Below are positions 33,222 to 43,524 of a DNA stretch of 64,000 nucleotides, piece after piece (the first letter of the stretch is position 1; every line of letters starts with the position of its first letter). The position numbers and the translations under genes were made by a program. The stretch covers positions 980,001 through 1,044,000 of the forward strand of contig NJPS01000051.1 in assembly GCA_002946415.1 (NCBI GenBank), read 5' to 3'. The notes under the pieces are model-generated. The model did no database searches. It saw only the letters and a program-made list of their open reading frames with translations, and was not told where the DNA came from. Source of the DNA: Rutstroemia sp. NJR-2017a BVV2. Lineage: Eukaryota; Ascomycota; Leotiomycetes; Helotiales; Rutstroemiaceae.

Positions 33222-34088
33222 TCATGGCTCCGTAGCAGGAATATAAGCCACCAGCGCCTTACTTGCTCCTTCCATGCAGTATTGTACTACCTCAACCTTC
33301 TTACCATCCGGCACAAGCTTTGCGATCTGTCTCAGATCACTCGTCCTCGGTAGGTATAAGGCAGTATCCATGGTCTTGCATGCTTCGTGGATGTGCTGCA
33401 CGGAGTACGGATACATCGTGCTCAGATCGAATATGTTCTCGCTTGTATAGCCAGGCCCTCCCCACGGTGGAGACGCGAATATGACAGTCTCTTTCGGATT
33501 GATGGAAGACGAATGGGCGGCCAGGTACTCAAAACAATCGCCATTGACCCAAGTAATCTGATCGCCCACGCCATATATGTAAGCGTTGTTTTGTGCGCAA
33601 GCAATCACAGAAGGATCTTTCTCAATGGCTATCACGTGAGCCCAGCGATTTGTTAGAGCAAATGCTATGGAGTTTCCGCCAGCACCAGCGAATATGTCGA
33701 TTATCGTGGTTTTCGAAGGTGGAATTAACTGCCCATAGTCACTGGCTATTTGACTGCATGCAATCAGTATTCCATAACGAGAGATGGGACGAGACGACCT
33801 ACTTAGCGACGGGCTCTGGAGTGACGCCAAACCACGCATCATCTGTCATGTAGATGCCTTCATCATAGAGAGAGAATACATGATAGCGTTGTTGCCAATA
33901 TCTAAATTGTTATCAATATACAAAGTCAATAGTGAGTGTGTGATAACCTACTTCTGGACGTCCCAAGGGATTTGATTGAGGGCTGTATAATGAGTGCAGT
34001 TCTCATCCAGAGGGAAGATTTGAGATCCATTCGATGTTAGACCCGTCATTTCGGAATCCCCATTCACATTGCTGCTATCCGCGGCCAT
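33222..34088 (-). CDS. TGS1: trimethylguanosine synthase
   Basis: Tgs1 converts the m7G cap of snRNAs, snoRNAs and telomerase RNA to the 2,2,7-trimethyl form in the nucleus, using S-adenosylmethionine. The model is complement(join(33222..33753,33803..33901,33952..34088)), 255 aa. An N-terminal conserved block KYWQQRYHVFSLYDEGIYM is followed by DDAWFGVTPEPVA. The Rossmann SAM-binding motif DIFAGAGGNS is at 98-107 and an acidic residue follows at AIEKD (121-125). The catalytic SPPWGGPGY (173-181) contains the Trp that stacks on the m7G base in the human enzyme. Both introns (48-50 bp) join in frame. The protein is the short, catalytic-core form typical of fungi. Confidence 0.92.
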
Positions 34089-34931
34089 TGTTGTATGGTG
34101 CAGCTATCGTCTTCCAGCCCACGGAGACTGAGAGGCTTAGAGAACTGCGCTGTAACCGCAGTCCTTTCCACCCTCAAACTATTGAAGAATCTGCCCCCCG
34201 TAAACCCCCAAAAGATCTCAACAATAGCTGAAAGAGTGGCCGTTTGGCTCTCCCACGTATATGTATGGACGTATTGCCGTATTGTCGTCCGATTAGATAA
34301 TTCTGGGTAATTGAGCGAAAACAATTCAAGCTTGATTATCCGTATCGAAAAAGGATGACGTTCGATCTCTATTACTTTTTGAGAGAAGGAAGATCTATTT
34401 CCTGCTGTTTCACAAGTAGAAGAAATCAGTAGGGGTTTTCGAAGACCTGATACTTGCAACACGGTGAATTGGAGAACATCTCTTCTACACAGATTTCGCT
34501 CGGGTAGAGGTTCATTAGTCAGCGAGGATGAATGAACCGCACCACAACGTACCTCAAGCGCTCTTATGCAATGATAAATGCTTCCAGAGCAATATCTAAA
34601 GCTAGAACATGCCTGTCAAATTCTATTCTAAGTCTATCTCGGAGGACTTATTTGATGAGAAATCCAAGAAGCCATGTGATAAACAAGTGCCTCCCTCGAA
34701 AAGTGTGCTAGCATGCAACACACAGTTAAGAGTATCTTCTTAATCAACAAACATGACTTGCGCATTCAAAATGTTACAGTGTTGACCTCAAGCTGATTGA
34801 TTGCAGCTACTATTTTCTACAACTACACTTGGGACATTTAAACTTCCACAACATTCACCGGGCCTGGTAAACCGTGGTTCTTTCATTGTTCAGCTGCACT
34901 TGGGACATTTTGAGGATTACATTATCCAAGT
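34089..34931. other. intergenic upstream of TGS1
   Basis: No supported gene is present. A 132-codon minus frame (34064-34462) overlaps the TGS1 start in a different frame and has no recognised domain. Confidence 0.4.
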
Positions 34932-35072
34932 ATGGCTACTCGACATGAGATCGTCAATCCTTCAAAGAGAGCGCTTACCGCCGAGCGCAAGAAGGGTGTA
35001 TGGAGCAAGGACGATATTGCTCTTGGAGAGGCTGGATTGGCGGACATGGGAAAGAGCGCTGGAAATTCGAAT
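34932..35072 (+). pseudogene. possible orphan coding exon or gene fragment
   Basis: This short frame starts MATRHEIVNPSKRALTAE and continues to KSAGNSN. It uses coding-like codons (many GAG/AAG/GAC) and ends at a good GTGAGG donor at 35073. No acceptor-linked downstream exon that I can read continues it, and the DNA is shared with the opposite-strand 314-codon frame. It may be the first exon of an unresolved gene, a gene fragment, or chance. Confidence 0.25.
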
Positions 35073-35906
35073 GTGAGGGCGGCGAAGGTCTCGTTTGTTC
35101 AATATCAAAGGATGGATTGCTACATATATCAATGTATAATGAGAAGAGATATGCTTCTTGAAACTTTTCAATACATGTGATATCTGCATTGCCAATATAC
35201 CGTCGCTCCCAACATAAAAGAGCCTCGCCGAGTCATACCGTATACATATAATCCGTGCTAGCTTCAATGTTCCTTTGCAAGAAGTTTTTGTCCGGTATTG
35301 CGGAAGGTTCAGTTTGCGATCTATTAGGCTCACGTGCTTTTCCAATCCAGCTACATTCTTAGTCCATGCTGGTGAGACTTCTCGGACAAAATTGGTGGCT
35401 CGATCTTCCGACTGATCTGGACGCATGTTGCCGCGCCGGAGACCCAGCTCCAATTTCCAGTTAAATACGTCGACGAGTGCTTCAACTAAGCTAGCAAGGA
35501 TCGCATGCTGCCTAGGATCTGGATCTTTGGGATCCAGAATCTGCGAAAGTAGCCATCGCTTGGAGCCGCGGCGGAATAAGTACTCGCATTCGTAGGTTAT
35601 GACGATGCGATAGTCGGCGCACATATCTTCGTACAGGCGGTATAACGACCGAAGTGGTGTGTCTCGATGGTAGAAGAGTGGCACACTGTAGAGTAGACAG
35701 ACTGCATGCTGATTAGTATTGATTACTTCCGGCGATTCTTGCAGCTGCTGGTAGGGAAGGGGACTGAGAACTGCGAAATGCCACGGGAATGGCCAAAACA
35801 GTTCTCGAAGGATAGTGTATGTATCCACGCATACGCGCGCCTGTCTTATGGTGTACCGAAGTTCAAGAGGAGATGATGCACGACTCAACCGGTGAACGAG
35901 AGGCAT
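34962..35906 (-). CDS. hypothetical protein, 314 aa
   Basis: This is a single long open frame without any recognised domain. The first 240 residues look protein-like, with aromatic- and Leu-rich stretches such as ELFWPFPWHFAVLSP, LYRLYEDMCADYRIVITYECEYL and LVEALVDVFNWKLELGLRRG. The last 70 residues are Ser/His/Leu-rich and less convincing, so the true gene may end earlier or be spliced; a GTATGA donor-like site lies near residue 225. The first ATG after an in-frame stop is used. It overlaps a coding-like plus-strand frame at 34932-35072, so only one of the two is likely to be right there. Confidence 0.45.
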   Translation of the reverse strand: MPLVHRLSRASSPLELRYTIRQARVCVDTYTILRELFWPFPWHFAVLSPLPYQQLQESPEVINTNQHAVCLLYSVPLFYHRDTPLRSLYRLYEDMCADYRIVITYECEYLFRRGSKRWLLSQILDPKDPDPRQHAILASLVEALVDVFNWKLELGLRRGNMRPDQSEDRATNFVREVSPAWTKNVAGLEKHVSLIDRKLNLPQYRTKTSCKGTLKLARIICIRYDSARLFYVGSDGILAMQISHVLKSFKKHISSHYTLIYVAIHPLILNKRDLRRPHIRISSALSHVRQSSLSKSNIVLAPYTLLALGGKRSL

Positions 35907-36147
35907 CCTTATTCTGGAGGATATCGTTCTTCATTGCTGAATTGTTGTCAATTGGTAAGGACAAACTAAGGAGAAGTTACGGTCCGTCACTATTCTAGAC
36001 CGTACAGGGATCACAAAGAAGCTCTGACCAAGCTGCCGCAAGGCTGATGAACGCAGGGGTTTAGTTTCGAGAACAACACGTCTCAAATAATTCAACTTCT
36101 TCCCCTCAAGACATCAGGATATATTCTATAGAGCACAAAGCACTACG

Positions 36148-37364
36148 ATGTTCAACGCACTCAACAGATTTATATCGAGGCTCGATGCGGACTCTCCTGT
36201 TAACCAAAACCGTGACAACCATGGCGCATTTGGGTTCCAGGTTCTGCGGAACCAAACCCCAGAATTGGCTATCGAGCCTTGGTTTGATTTCATAGTAGGC
36301 ATAAATGGTCGCATGATTGTGAGTGTGCTTTTCTGACTCGATTCAATTGTTTACTGACTTAATTCAGGATGACTCAGATGCCAATCTTTTCGCCCAAGAA
36401 GTTCGCAATTGTGCTGGAAGTACAGTAACTCTTGGTCTATGGAGCGCAAAGGTATTTACTCCTTTCCGCAGCCTCAGATGCAGCTCCCAAAAGCAAATGC
36501 TGATGGAAATTTAAGGGTCAACGCACGCGCACTATTCATATCCCCGTCCCAGCAGATACCCCCTCCCTAGGCCTCACCCTCCAATGGACATCTATCTCCA
36601 CCGTTTCCAACATATGGCACATACTCGACGTGCCCGCCAACTCCCCAGCGGACTTAGCTGGCCTTCTCCCTTACAGCGACTACATACTCGGCACGCCCGA
36701 AGGCGTTCTACATGGCGAGAGCGGTCTGGGAGAATTGGTTGAAGATCATATTGGGCGACCGTTACGGCTTTACGTCTACAACAATGAATATAATGTTACA
36801 AGGGAGATCACAATTCATCCAAGTAGAGACTGGGGTGGAGAAGGAGCACTGGGTTGCGTTCTGGGATACGGTGCCTTGCATAGATTACCGGCGCCGTTAA
36901 GTGAGCCTGTTGCGGGACCTGGGGAGACATTGTTCGAGGGCGAGGCCGCGAGGTTTTCTAACGAAGAACCGAGAGGGAGCTCGCAAAGCGGGGGTGAGGG
37001 CAGCCAATTCTTTGTACCGGCTGCAGCAGCGACAGAACCAAGTGAATTCTTAGTGCCAGCCCAGTTGGCCAGTGCGACGACAACGACGCCTGCGAAGAAG
37101 AAAGAGAAGAAGCATGCGCACAACCCGAACAAGTTTATGGATGATTACTTCATGGAGGGAGAGCAAAAGAGCAGGGAGTTGGATCATGCGCCCACAGGGA
37201 AAGGGGGAGGTGTGCCTCCGCCTCCGAGAGCAGGCGGACCTCCAAGGACTGGAGGAACTCCCAAACCAGAGAGTCCGGCAGTAGGCAGTCCAGCAGTGGG
37301 TAGTCCAGCACCGACACCTGCACCCGAGGAGACGAAAGATCCATATGATAGCGGTGTAGACTAG
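36148..37364 (+). CDS. GRH1: GRASP-domain Golgi reassembly stacking protein
   Basis: The model is join(36148..36318,36368..36451,36516..37364), 367 aa. Two tandem PDZ-like GRASP repeats cover about 1-205, with GAFGFQVLRNQTPELAIEPWFDF and later SLGLTLQWTS, HILDVPANSPADLAGL and YILGTPEGVLHGE. The C-terminal 160 residues are low complexity, with Pro/Gly-rich PPPPRAGG runs and a repeated SPAVG. Fungal Grh1 binds the coiled-coil protein Bug1 at the early Golgi/ER exit sites and takes part in COPII traffic and unconventional secretion. Like yeast Grh1, the second residue is Phe rather than Gly, so the N-myristoylation used by animal GRASPs is not possible; yeast Grh1 is N-acetylated instead. All junctions are phase 0. 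Confidence 0.92.
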
Positions 37365-37674
37365 TTGTGCCAAATACCCTTGAATGCATGAACGCTTCTC
37401 ATCATCTGTGATCCGCAAGTATTCTTCAGTGCAATTTATGTTTCATATTCTAGACAAGCAAGCAATCCATTGGTCCCCTATTTTTGGTATTCCTACAGAT
37501 CCAGTAAACCCAACCAAGCTCCTTCTTCTTTTGCAATCCTCTTCCCCTTTCCCCCAACACGAATATATCTAGTTGATGAAGTTGACGCAGAAGAAATGTA
37601 AAATCAAACTCCCAAATACGTAATCCGCAAAAGCTCTAGCATATCAATTAGTATAGCCTCGACAATACATATGC

Positions 37675-38200
37675 TTAAGGAGCAACGAACCTCTCTGGCG
37701 ATACCGAATCGAACTCTGCCTTGTTCTCCGCATTCGTCTGGATGCGCAACGAAGCCGTCAGAACGAACTGTCCTACCGTCGCCGAGAACCCGGAAAGGAA
37801 AGCATTGAATGGCTAATAACGTCACATCAGTATAATTAGTTCAAACTCTCTAGCACCTCATTCAGATGTTCCATTCAATCGTCCACTATCCCTCTCCCGC
37901 ATGGAGTGTAAAAAGGCAACCTACATAATTCCCCACCAATACGCAATACAGGAATTGCAGTCCTCCTACCACGACCAAAAACGCCATAAACACATCAATC
38001 AGCTTCGTTCTCTGGGGCGTGTTATTGAGATAATTCTTCCAGATGCTGTGCGCTACTTCTTGCGGCGATAGGTTTGCGTTTGAAGACGATTTGGAGGGGA
38101 TTTTGGCGGGTGTGCTCGCGGCGGGAATTGTGGTTGTGGTTGTGGATGGAGTGGTTTCGGTCGTGGTGCCAGCAGCGGCATTGTTTCGTTTGGGTGCCAT
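37675..38200 (-). CDS. OST2: oligosaccharyltransferase subunit Ost2/DAD1
   Basis: Ost2 is a small integral subunit of the ER oligosaccharyltransferase that transfers glycans to Asn in nascent proteins. The model is complement(join(37675..37812,37925..38200)), 137 aa. The conserved core starts at SIWKNYLNNTPQRTKLIDVFMAF and includes the first membrane helix ([27 protein letters not shown]). The second part has FSATVGQFVLTASLRIQT and the family C-terminus ERFVAP. The 112-bp intron falls after GNY. The N-terminus carries about 45 extra Thr/Ala/Ser-rich residues compared with human DAD1 (113 aa). It is divergent from the TMEM14-like gene, with 258 bp between start codons. Confidence 0.93.
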
Positions 38201-38458
38201 GTTTGCTGATTGACGAAATTGAACGGCGGTGGTTATGGCTTTGGGGGATTTGTAAATGCTCGTTGCTCGAGGCCACGAAGCTTGATGGAGATCGGCGTTA
38301 GAAGTGCAGGGGTTAGCTTGCAGGGTTGGCTAGAGCCGAGGGGTAAGGTAAGTCGTATCATAGCTTCCTTTGTATTCGATTGACTACCGGAAAAGTTGGA
38401 AGTCATTATATCAACAAGAATCAACTATTTCAATTAACTCAGAAAGATAATCGCAAAC

Positions 38459-38887
38459 ATGGTAAGATCGAAGAGTATTAATTTAATGATAGAATCCGCG
38501 CTGATTGTATGTAGGGAATCGAACTTCCAGCATACATCCTCGGCGCACTTACTGCGGGAGGTGGAACGATGGGCTATGTGAGAACTGGCAGCATCCCTTC
38601 GATTGCTGCTGGTCTCACTGTTGGCTCTTTGTATTTACTTGGTGGATATCGTGCGCAAAATCGCCAACCATACGGCATCGAGTACGTCTGCAGAATTGCC
38701 TGGTGATTGATGTGTACTTCAATTACTAATTGGACCTTCTAGACTCGCGCTCCTCGCATCTGTAGTCCTTGCTGGCTCCTCCATTCCAAGAGCTATCAAG
38801 ACTCAGAAGCCATTGCCGGCTGGTTTGAGCTTGCTTGCATTGTATGGGCTGTACACCTTTGGAACTGCTTTCAGAGCAAGAAAGTGA
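38459..38887 (+). CDS. TMEM14-family small membrane protein
   Basis: The model is join(38459..38461,38515..38681,38743..38887), 104 aa. Exon 1 is just the ATG, directly followed by a GTAAGA donor. The protein has three to four hydrophobic Gly-rich segments: YILGALTAGGGTMGYVRTGS, SIAAGLTVGSLYLLGGYRAQ, LALLASVVLAGSS and LSLLALYGLYTFGTAF. This is the Tmemb_14 pattern, including the central YGIE. Relatives include yeast YJR085C and mammalian TMEM14 proteins; TMEM14C is needed for mitochondrial haem-precursor transport. A mitochondrial inner-membrane role is therefore likely, but function is inferred from family only. Length is typical. Confidence 0.88.
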
Positions 38888-39275
38888 AACAGATATGCAG
38901 AGGAAGACTATGAAAAAGGCATAGGGGCTTCAAGGTGTTCGGATATTATGTACACATTAATGGAACAATTTACAGCTTGAAGACTCATTTGAGATTGCGG
39001 ATTGAGTGGGGTTGTTGCTGTGTCGTCCTCTTAGTGAATAATCACTGCGCGTGCAATGTCTGTAGAACTCCTCCCATGCTAAATCCTCCATACCAATAAA
39101 GTATACCATGACTGTCCTAACGATACTCATATATCACAAAAGACATAAAGGCGCTCCAACGCATTGTTGTTCCACCCAATTTTGGTATTCCTCAAACGCC
39201 TTGTCCGTGCCTTTCAACGCCGCTCACTTCGGATTCGCAGGAGACCTATTCCATGTCCTGATGTCTCGAACCCGC
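38888..39275. other. convergent intergenic
   Basis: These are the 3' flanks of the TMEM14-like gene (+) and CMC2 (-). Nothing else is seen. Confidence 0.4.
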
Positions 39276-39609
39276 TCATGAATTCTGGTCAATCTCAGCC
39301 CACACAGCTTTGACTTTCTCCCTCTTTAATTTGGCCGCTTCGCGATTCGCCGCCGTTCGATCAAGTCGTTGGGCTCGTAGACATTTGTTGACCGCAGTCT
39401 TTTGGGAATTGCACATGCCCATACACTTCCAAAGAAATCCTCGAGCATGGCATTCTTCTAATGCTGCCATAACTTCATCACAGGCTGTAAATGATACGTT
39501 AGCTAGCTGTGATACCAAGCGATTCGATGTGTAGGAGACTGCGCAAAGGGTCTGCAGGATTGATGTCCTTACCGTCAGCATTATCTTTAGTCCACAAGTG
39601 GGGATGCAT
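39276..39609 (-). CDS. CMC2: twin Cx9C mitochondrial protein Cmc2
   Basis: Cmc2 is a small intermembrane-space protein required for cytochrome c oxidase biogenesis. The model is complement(join(39276..39484,39573..39609)), 81 aa, beginning MHPHLWTKDNADACDEVM. Two exact Cx9C motifs are present, C14-C24 and C37-C47, as in the CHCH fold oxidised by Mia40; C33 is extra. The MHPHL start and the position of the motifs match Cmc2 rather than Cmc1 or Cox17-type proteins. The C-terminus is a basic/acidic helix (REAAKLKREKVKAVWAEID). The 88-bp intron is phase 1. The start lies 277 bp from the divergent prefoldin gene. Confidence 0.9.
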
Positions 39610-39886
39610 TTTGAGAAGCTTCTGTTATGAAGAGTGTGTAAAGGAAAAATGTCACTCAAGTAGCCAATTCGTACTTGTCTGCGAAAGACAGGATATGACT
39701 CTCGGCCAAACTTATCACCGACATGGCAGAATTAAGATCTGGCCAATCATATCAAAGCATGCGCTGCCCCTCGTCCTATTCTATACAGCAAGAGAGCTTT
39801 CTTTTTCCGCAAGCATATCTCAAACAGACCTCCAACATACTCACCGTTGCGTACTCCTTATACCGCCAGTACAAGCAACATTAGAT

Positions 39887-40488
39887 ATGGCGCAACAAAT
39901 TACAGCACGCAAGCAACAAGGTTCGAACGGCCTTCGCGCAAAAGTTTTGAGCTGTCCAAGCTAACTTCTATCTAGAGCTCCAACTTCAATATACAAATTA
40001 CAAGAACGGCCTGCAGCAGATAGCTCAAAAGATTGGTGACGTAGAGTCGGAAGCCGAGGAGCACAAGTGAGATACAGGCCTTTCCTCTGTTCATACAACC
40101 TCCTCACCCGTCTTTGGTGTGTCAACATGCGACCATTTTACAATTGATCTCATTTATCTCACCATTTGAAAGCCTCCTACTCACCGCTTGGATTCTTATA
40201 GACTCGTTCTCGAAACTCTCGAACCATTACCCGGTGATCGCAAGTGCTTTCGAATGATAAATGGTGTTCTGGTTGAGAGGACTGTAAAAGATGTGGTGCC
40301 AGCTCTGAAGACGAATTCGGAAGGGTTGCGGAAAGTCCTAGAGGACCTAGTCAAGCAATACAACACGAAACAGTCAGAGATGGAGAAATGGAAGGTAGGG
40401 CTTCTTTCGCGCCCCATCTCGATGACATTATGAGCTGATGGCGGGTGTTTCACAGAAGAAGAACAATATCCAGGTTGTGCAGCAGTAA
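39887..40488 (+). CDS. GIM4: prefoldin subunit 2
   Basis: This is a beta-type subunit of the hexameric prefoldin/GimC chaperone that hands nascent actin and tubulin to the chaperonin CCT in the cytosol. The model is join(39887..39920,39976..40066,40202..40394,40456..40488), 116 aa. It has two long coiled coils, from ARKQQELQLQYTNYKNGLQQ to EAEEHKL, and from KTNSEGLRKVLEDL to KWKKKNN. Between them is the beta-hairpin strand region LVLETLEPLPGDRKCFRMINGVLVERTV, diagnostic for PFD2. Four exons with 54-135 bp introns all join in frame. Length is normal (about 110-150 aa). Confidence 0.92.
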
Positions 40489-43400
40489 TGCGGTCAACAT
40501 TTGTCCCGGAATCTGGAGTATGGGCGTTGTATCTACGAAAAGGATGATAAAATCTACTTAGGGCTCATAAGGCGGTCAATAGGAAGGACGAGAACCGGCC
40601 AGGTTCTCTCTCTGCATATCACGGAAGCAAGTATGACATACGCGGAGAAGCATTCATGCCCAAGATCTTGACATGTCAAGGCCACTATTCTCACCACCTC
40701 AAAGTTACACTGAAGGTTGTGAAATTATTATATGCATCACGAGTTTTCTGTACGACGTCATCACAGCTTTTTGATATATCCAGATTACTGGCTAGATTGG
40801 ATGCGTTGTACAACCAGTCAAGTGAGGCTCCTGGCTTTTCGCGGCGGCTCGCGTCTCAGCGCCCAACGAGAACGCCTTAAATTGGTCTTGATGCCCAATC
40901 ATAGAGGGCTGTCTGGAACGAGAGGATCCGGACAATCCATACTGTAAGGTTAAGTTCGCATTAGAAGCGCGGTGTGTTGTTCACTCTCACCACCAGGCTG
41001 ACGATACCCCTACCTTTGCAGCACACTGCCCGTTGGAATCAATGCTGGGTATGTCATCTCGTATTCTTACCCACCAGACCGTCGATATTGAAAGGATGAT
41101 GAAAGTTCCTGCAATAACACCCGCATTATATTGATTTGGAGCAATATGACAACTACCACGACGTCCATGATATACTCGGAAAGCATCTTCTAACTTTCTC
41201 TATTTCATCATTGCCACACCTGTTTGTACAAGTGCGTCAGTCCGACGAAATGATGCAGTACTTGCTTGTGGAGCCCGTTCCATGTGGCTTCTCCTGCTGT
41301 GTACACGTCCAGTTCGTACCTATGAAACATGGTGAAGTACAAGTGAAAGCAGGAGAGCATTTCAAGATATTCAAGTACACATCATGTAGCTATATTCGGA
41401 CTGCCATCATCACCTTCGCATCGTGTTACCCCCGAACATTTACCCCACGTCTTGGGATGCCATATCACGTAATATTGTGGCATGAGAAGCACATGTATCC
41501 ATCCTCCACGTTCGGGCCTGGTATGCTCACGCGATAGGCGTTTGTGATATTACTCAGGCCGAAAAGAAAAGAAAAGTCCAAAAAGGAAGTCGACATTTCC
41601 ATCCAGCCCGGAGTAAGGATGGTGGGAAGAGCAGTTGATAGGTTGGTATGTACATTGCTGCATGTGGCACAGTAAAGCAATGTCTCTATTGGCGCGGGGT
41701 GGGTGAAAGCGATGCACCCTCCGAGTCGATTCTCAAATCAATTCATCCGCACATCGCTTGCAAACCTTTCCATTTAACCAATAGTCTTTTTATTTCACGC
41801 ATCCTTTTATTCATTGGAAGACGACGAAATCCTTTTACTCCAGATTTTGTCACTTCGAGATTAATTCGCATTCATCCATTCATAGATCTTACCGTATCCC
41901 GAGGAAATAAACCCCAAGACGATCTCGAAGCCTTGCTTCTGGTACCTGACGTCTGGAAGCTCGGTGAAGCTCCATCCGCCATTCACCGTCCGAGGCAAAA
42001 TTAGCCCGCATGAGACCTTGAAAAAATGCAGCTGTACGAAATCCGAGTGAGAATTTCGTGTTTGTGGTTACACCGAGGTGATCGGTAGGTAATCTTCGAG
42101 GAAGCTCTGGGGTAGTTCACATCACCGGCATCTGCGTCTTCATCTCCATCTCTCAACAGGCTGCGGAAGTATTTTACTCCCAATTGTTGTCTCGGGGTTC
42201 TTGGACCGGGTTTCTCGAACGGGGGCGGAATTGATGGAAACGATGGAAGTGATGGAAGTGATGGAACGGATACGCATTAGACAAGAAGATAGAGCCGGCC
42301 CGGATCACCTCCCATACAGTAATCAATCCGTAGCTACCTTGCCTATCTAGCAGTTTTACTTTGTATGTACGAGTAGCCAGAATCTTACATACTGTCCCAC
42401 ACATGTACATCACAGACACACGCACCCACACCCACAGACGCACACCCACAGACTCTCGCGCCCACCCACACTCACACCCCCAAGCTCTTGGACCGTTCAG
42501 TCTACCCTACCCGCGCCTTGCTTTTGTTGTTGATCTAATTCCCCTTCCAAACACCAACCACGAGTCGCCAAAACAAAAGAAACCTCGGAGCTAATTTAGC
42601 TGTACCGTACTTAGCACGCTTAGCATCTCCCAATTGCCATTCCGCGCACGACCGTACATATCCTCCCGTACTCAGTCTCAGAACAGTACAGCCTGCTTTA
42701 CAGCCTGGTGAGCTACTCGCCTCGACTCTAGCTGTTTACATGTTGCTACAGCTACCCAACTCCTCTACCTAACTACCTAAAACTGCCTGCCCACCTAACT
42801 ACCTAACTATCTTACTACCTAACTATCTTACTACCTTACTACCTTACTACCTAAACAACCTCTGTCTACCTTCTCTCCTACACCATACTCGTCTTTTCGG
42901 GCCAATTCATCCATTTACCGTTTGCCATTGGAACCCCACGTTTCTTACCTACCTGATCCTGCTACATCACATCCTCCCATGCACCTTGCTCTCCTGCAGA
43001 TTCCATAGAAACACAAGGCGCATTCGTGCAGTTTCCGTTTCCCTGAATATCTCCGATTTCAAAGCTAAAGTGGGTAAAAGAAAGAAAGCAAAGAGGTAAG
43101 CCTTCTTTCATCATCCTACCAGCTCACTCAATCCAATCCCTCCTCCCCCCCCGTTGCCTCCATCGCCTGTTTCCCCCCAATTCCCTTTCCCCGAAAATAT
43201 TTCTTGTAAACCTCTGACGCGACCTCATGCAGCAGGATACCTGCAGCCCAGCCCAGAAAGTAATATCATTCTAAGACCCTGGTTTCATACGAAGGCGCAA
43301 CCCCCAGCTCAGAAAAAGTCGCGTCTCGGCAATATTCACGAGCCGTACACAGATTGGGAAAGGAAGGCTGTCTGCTCGAGGATCGACGCAAGTCACCACG

Positions 43401-43524
43401 CAGATACGCATTACTGCGAGATCGCAGGGCTTTACGACGTGTCCTACACATCATACGGCCGACGTGGCAACCAAGGAATTTTGAGAAAGCAGCTATCCGT
43501 CACCTGCACGTATCCTAATACATC
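40489..43524. other. 3-kb gene-free region, 5' flank of HAP3
   Basis: Frames of up to 147 codons (43154-43597) occur but show no domain, and the last one overlaps the HAP3 start in another frame. From about 42.0 kb the DNA becomes pyrimidine-rich on the plus strand, with CA-rich (42415-42480) and CTACCTAA-type tandem repeats. I take it as the promoter and long leader of HAP3. Confidence 0.45.
42755..42857 (+). repeat. 8-bp imperfect tandem repeat CTACCTAA/CTACCTTA
   Basis: About ten degenerate octamers of CTACCTAA, CTATCTTA and CTACCTTA occur about 700 bp upstream of the HAP3 ATG. The motif varies between the units, so the array is old or slippage-prone. Confidence 0.8.

Noticed and set aside
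41136..41537. 133-codon plus ORF
   Set aside because: It is isolated, with no domain and no coding-like codon preference.
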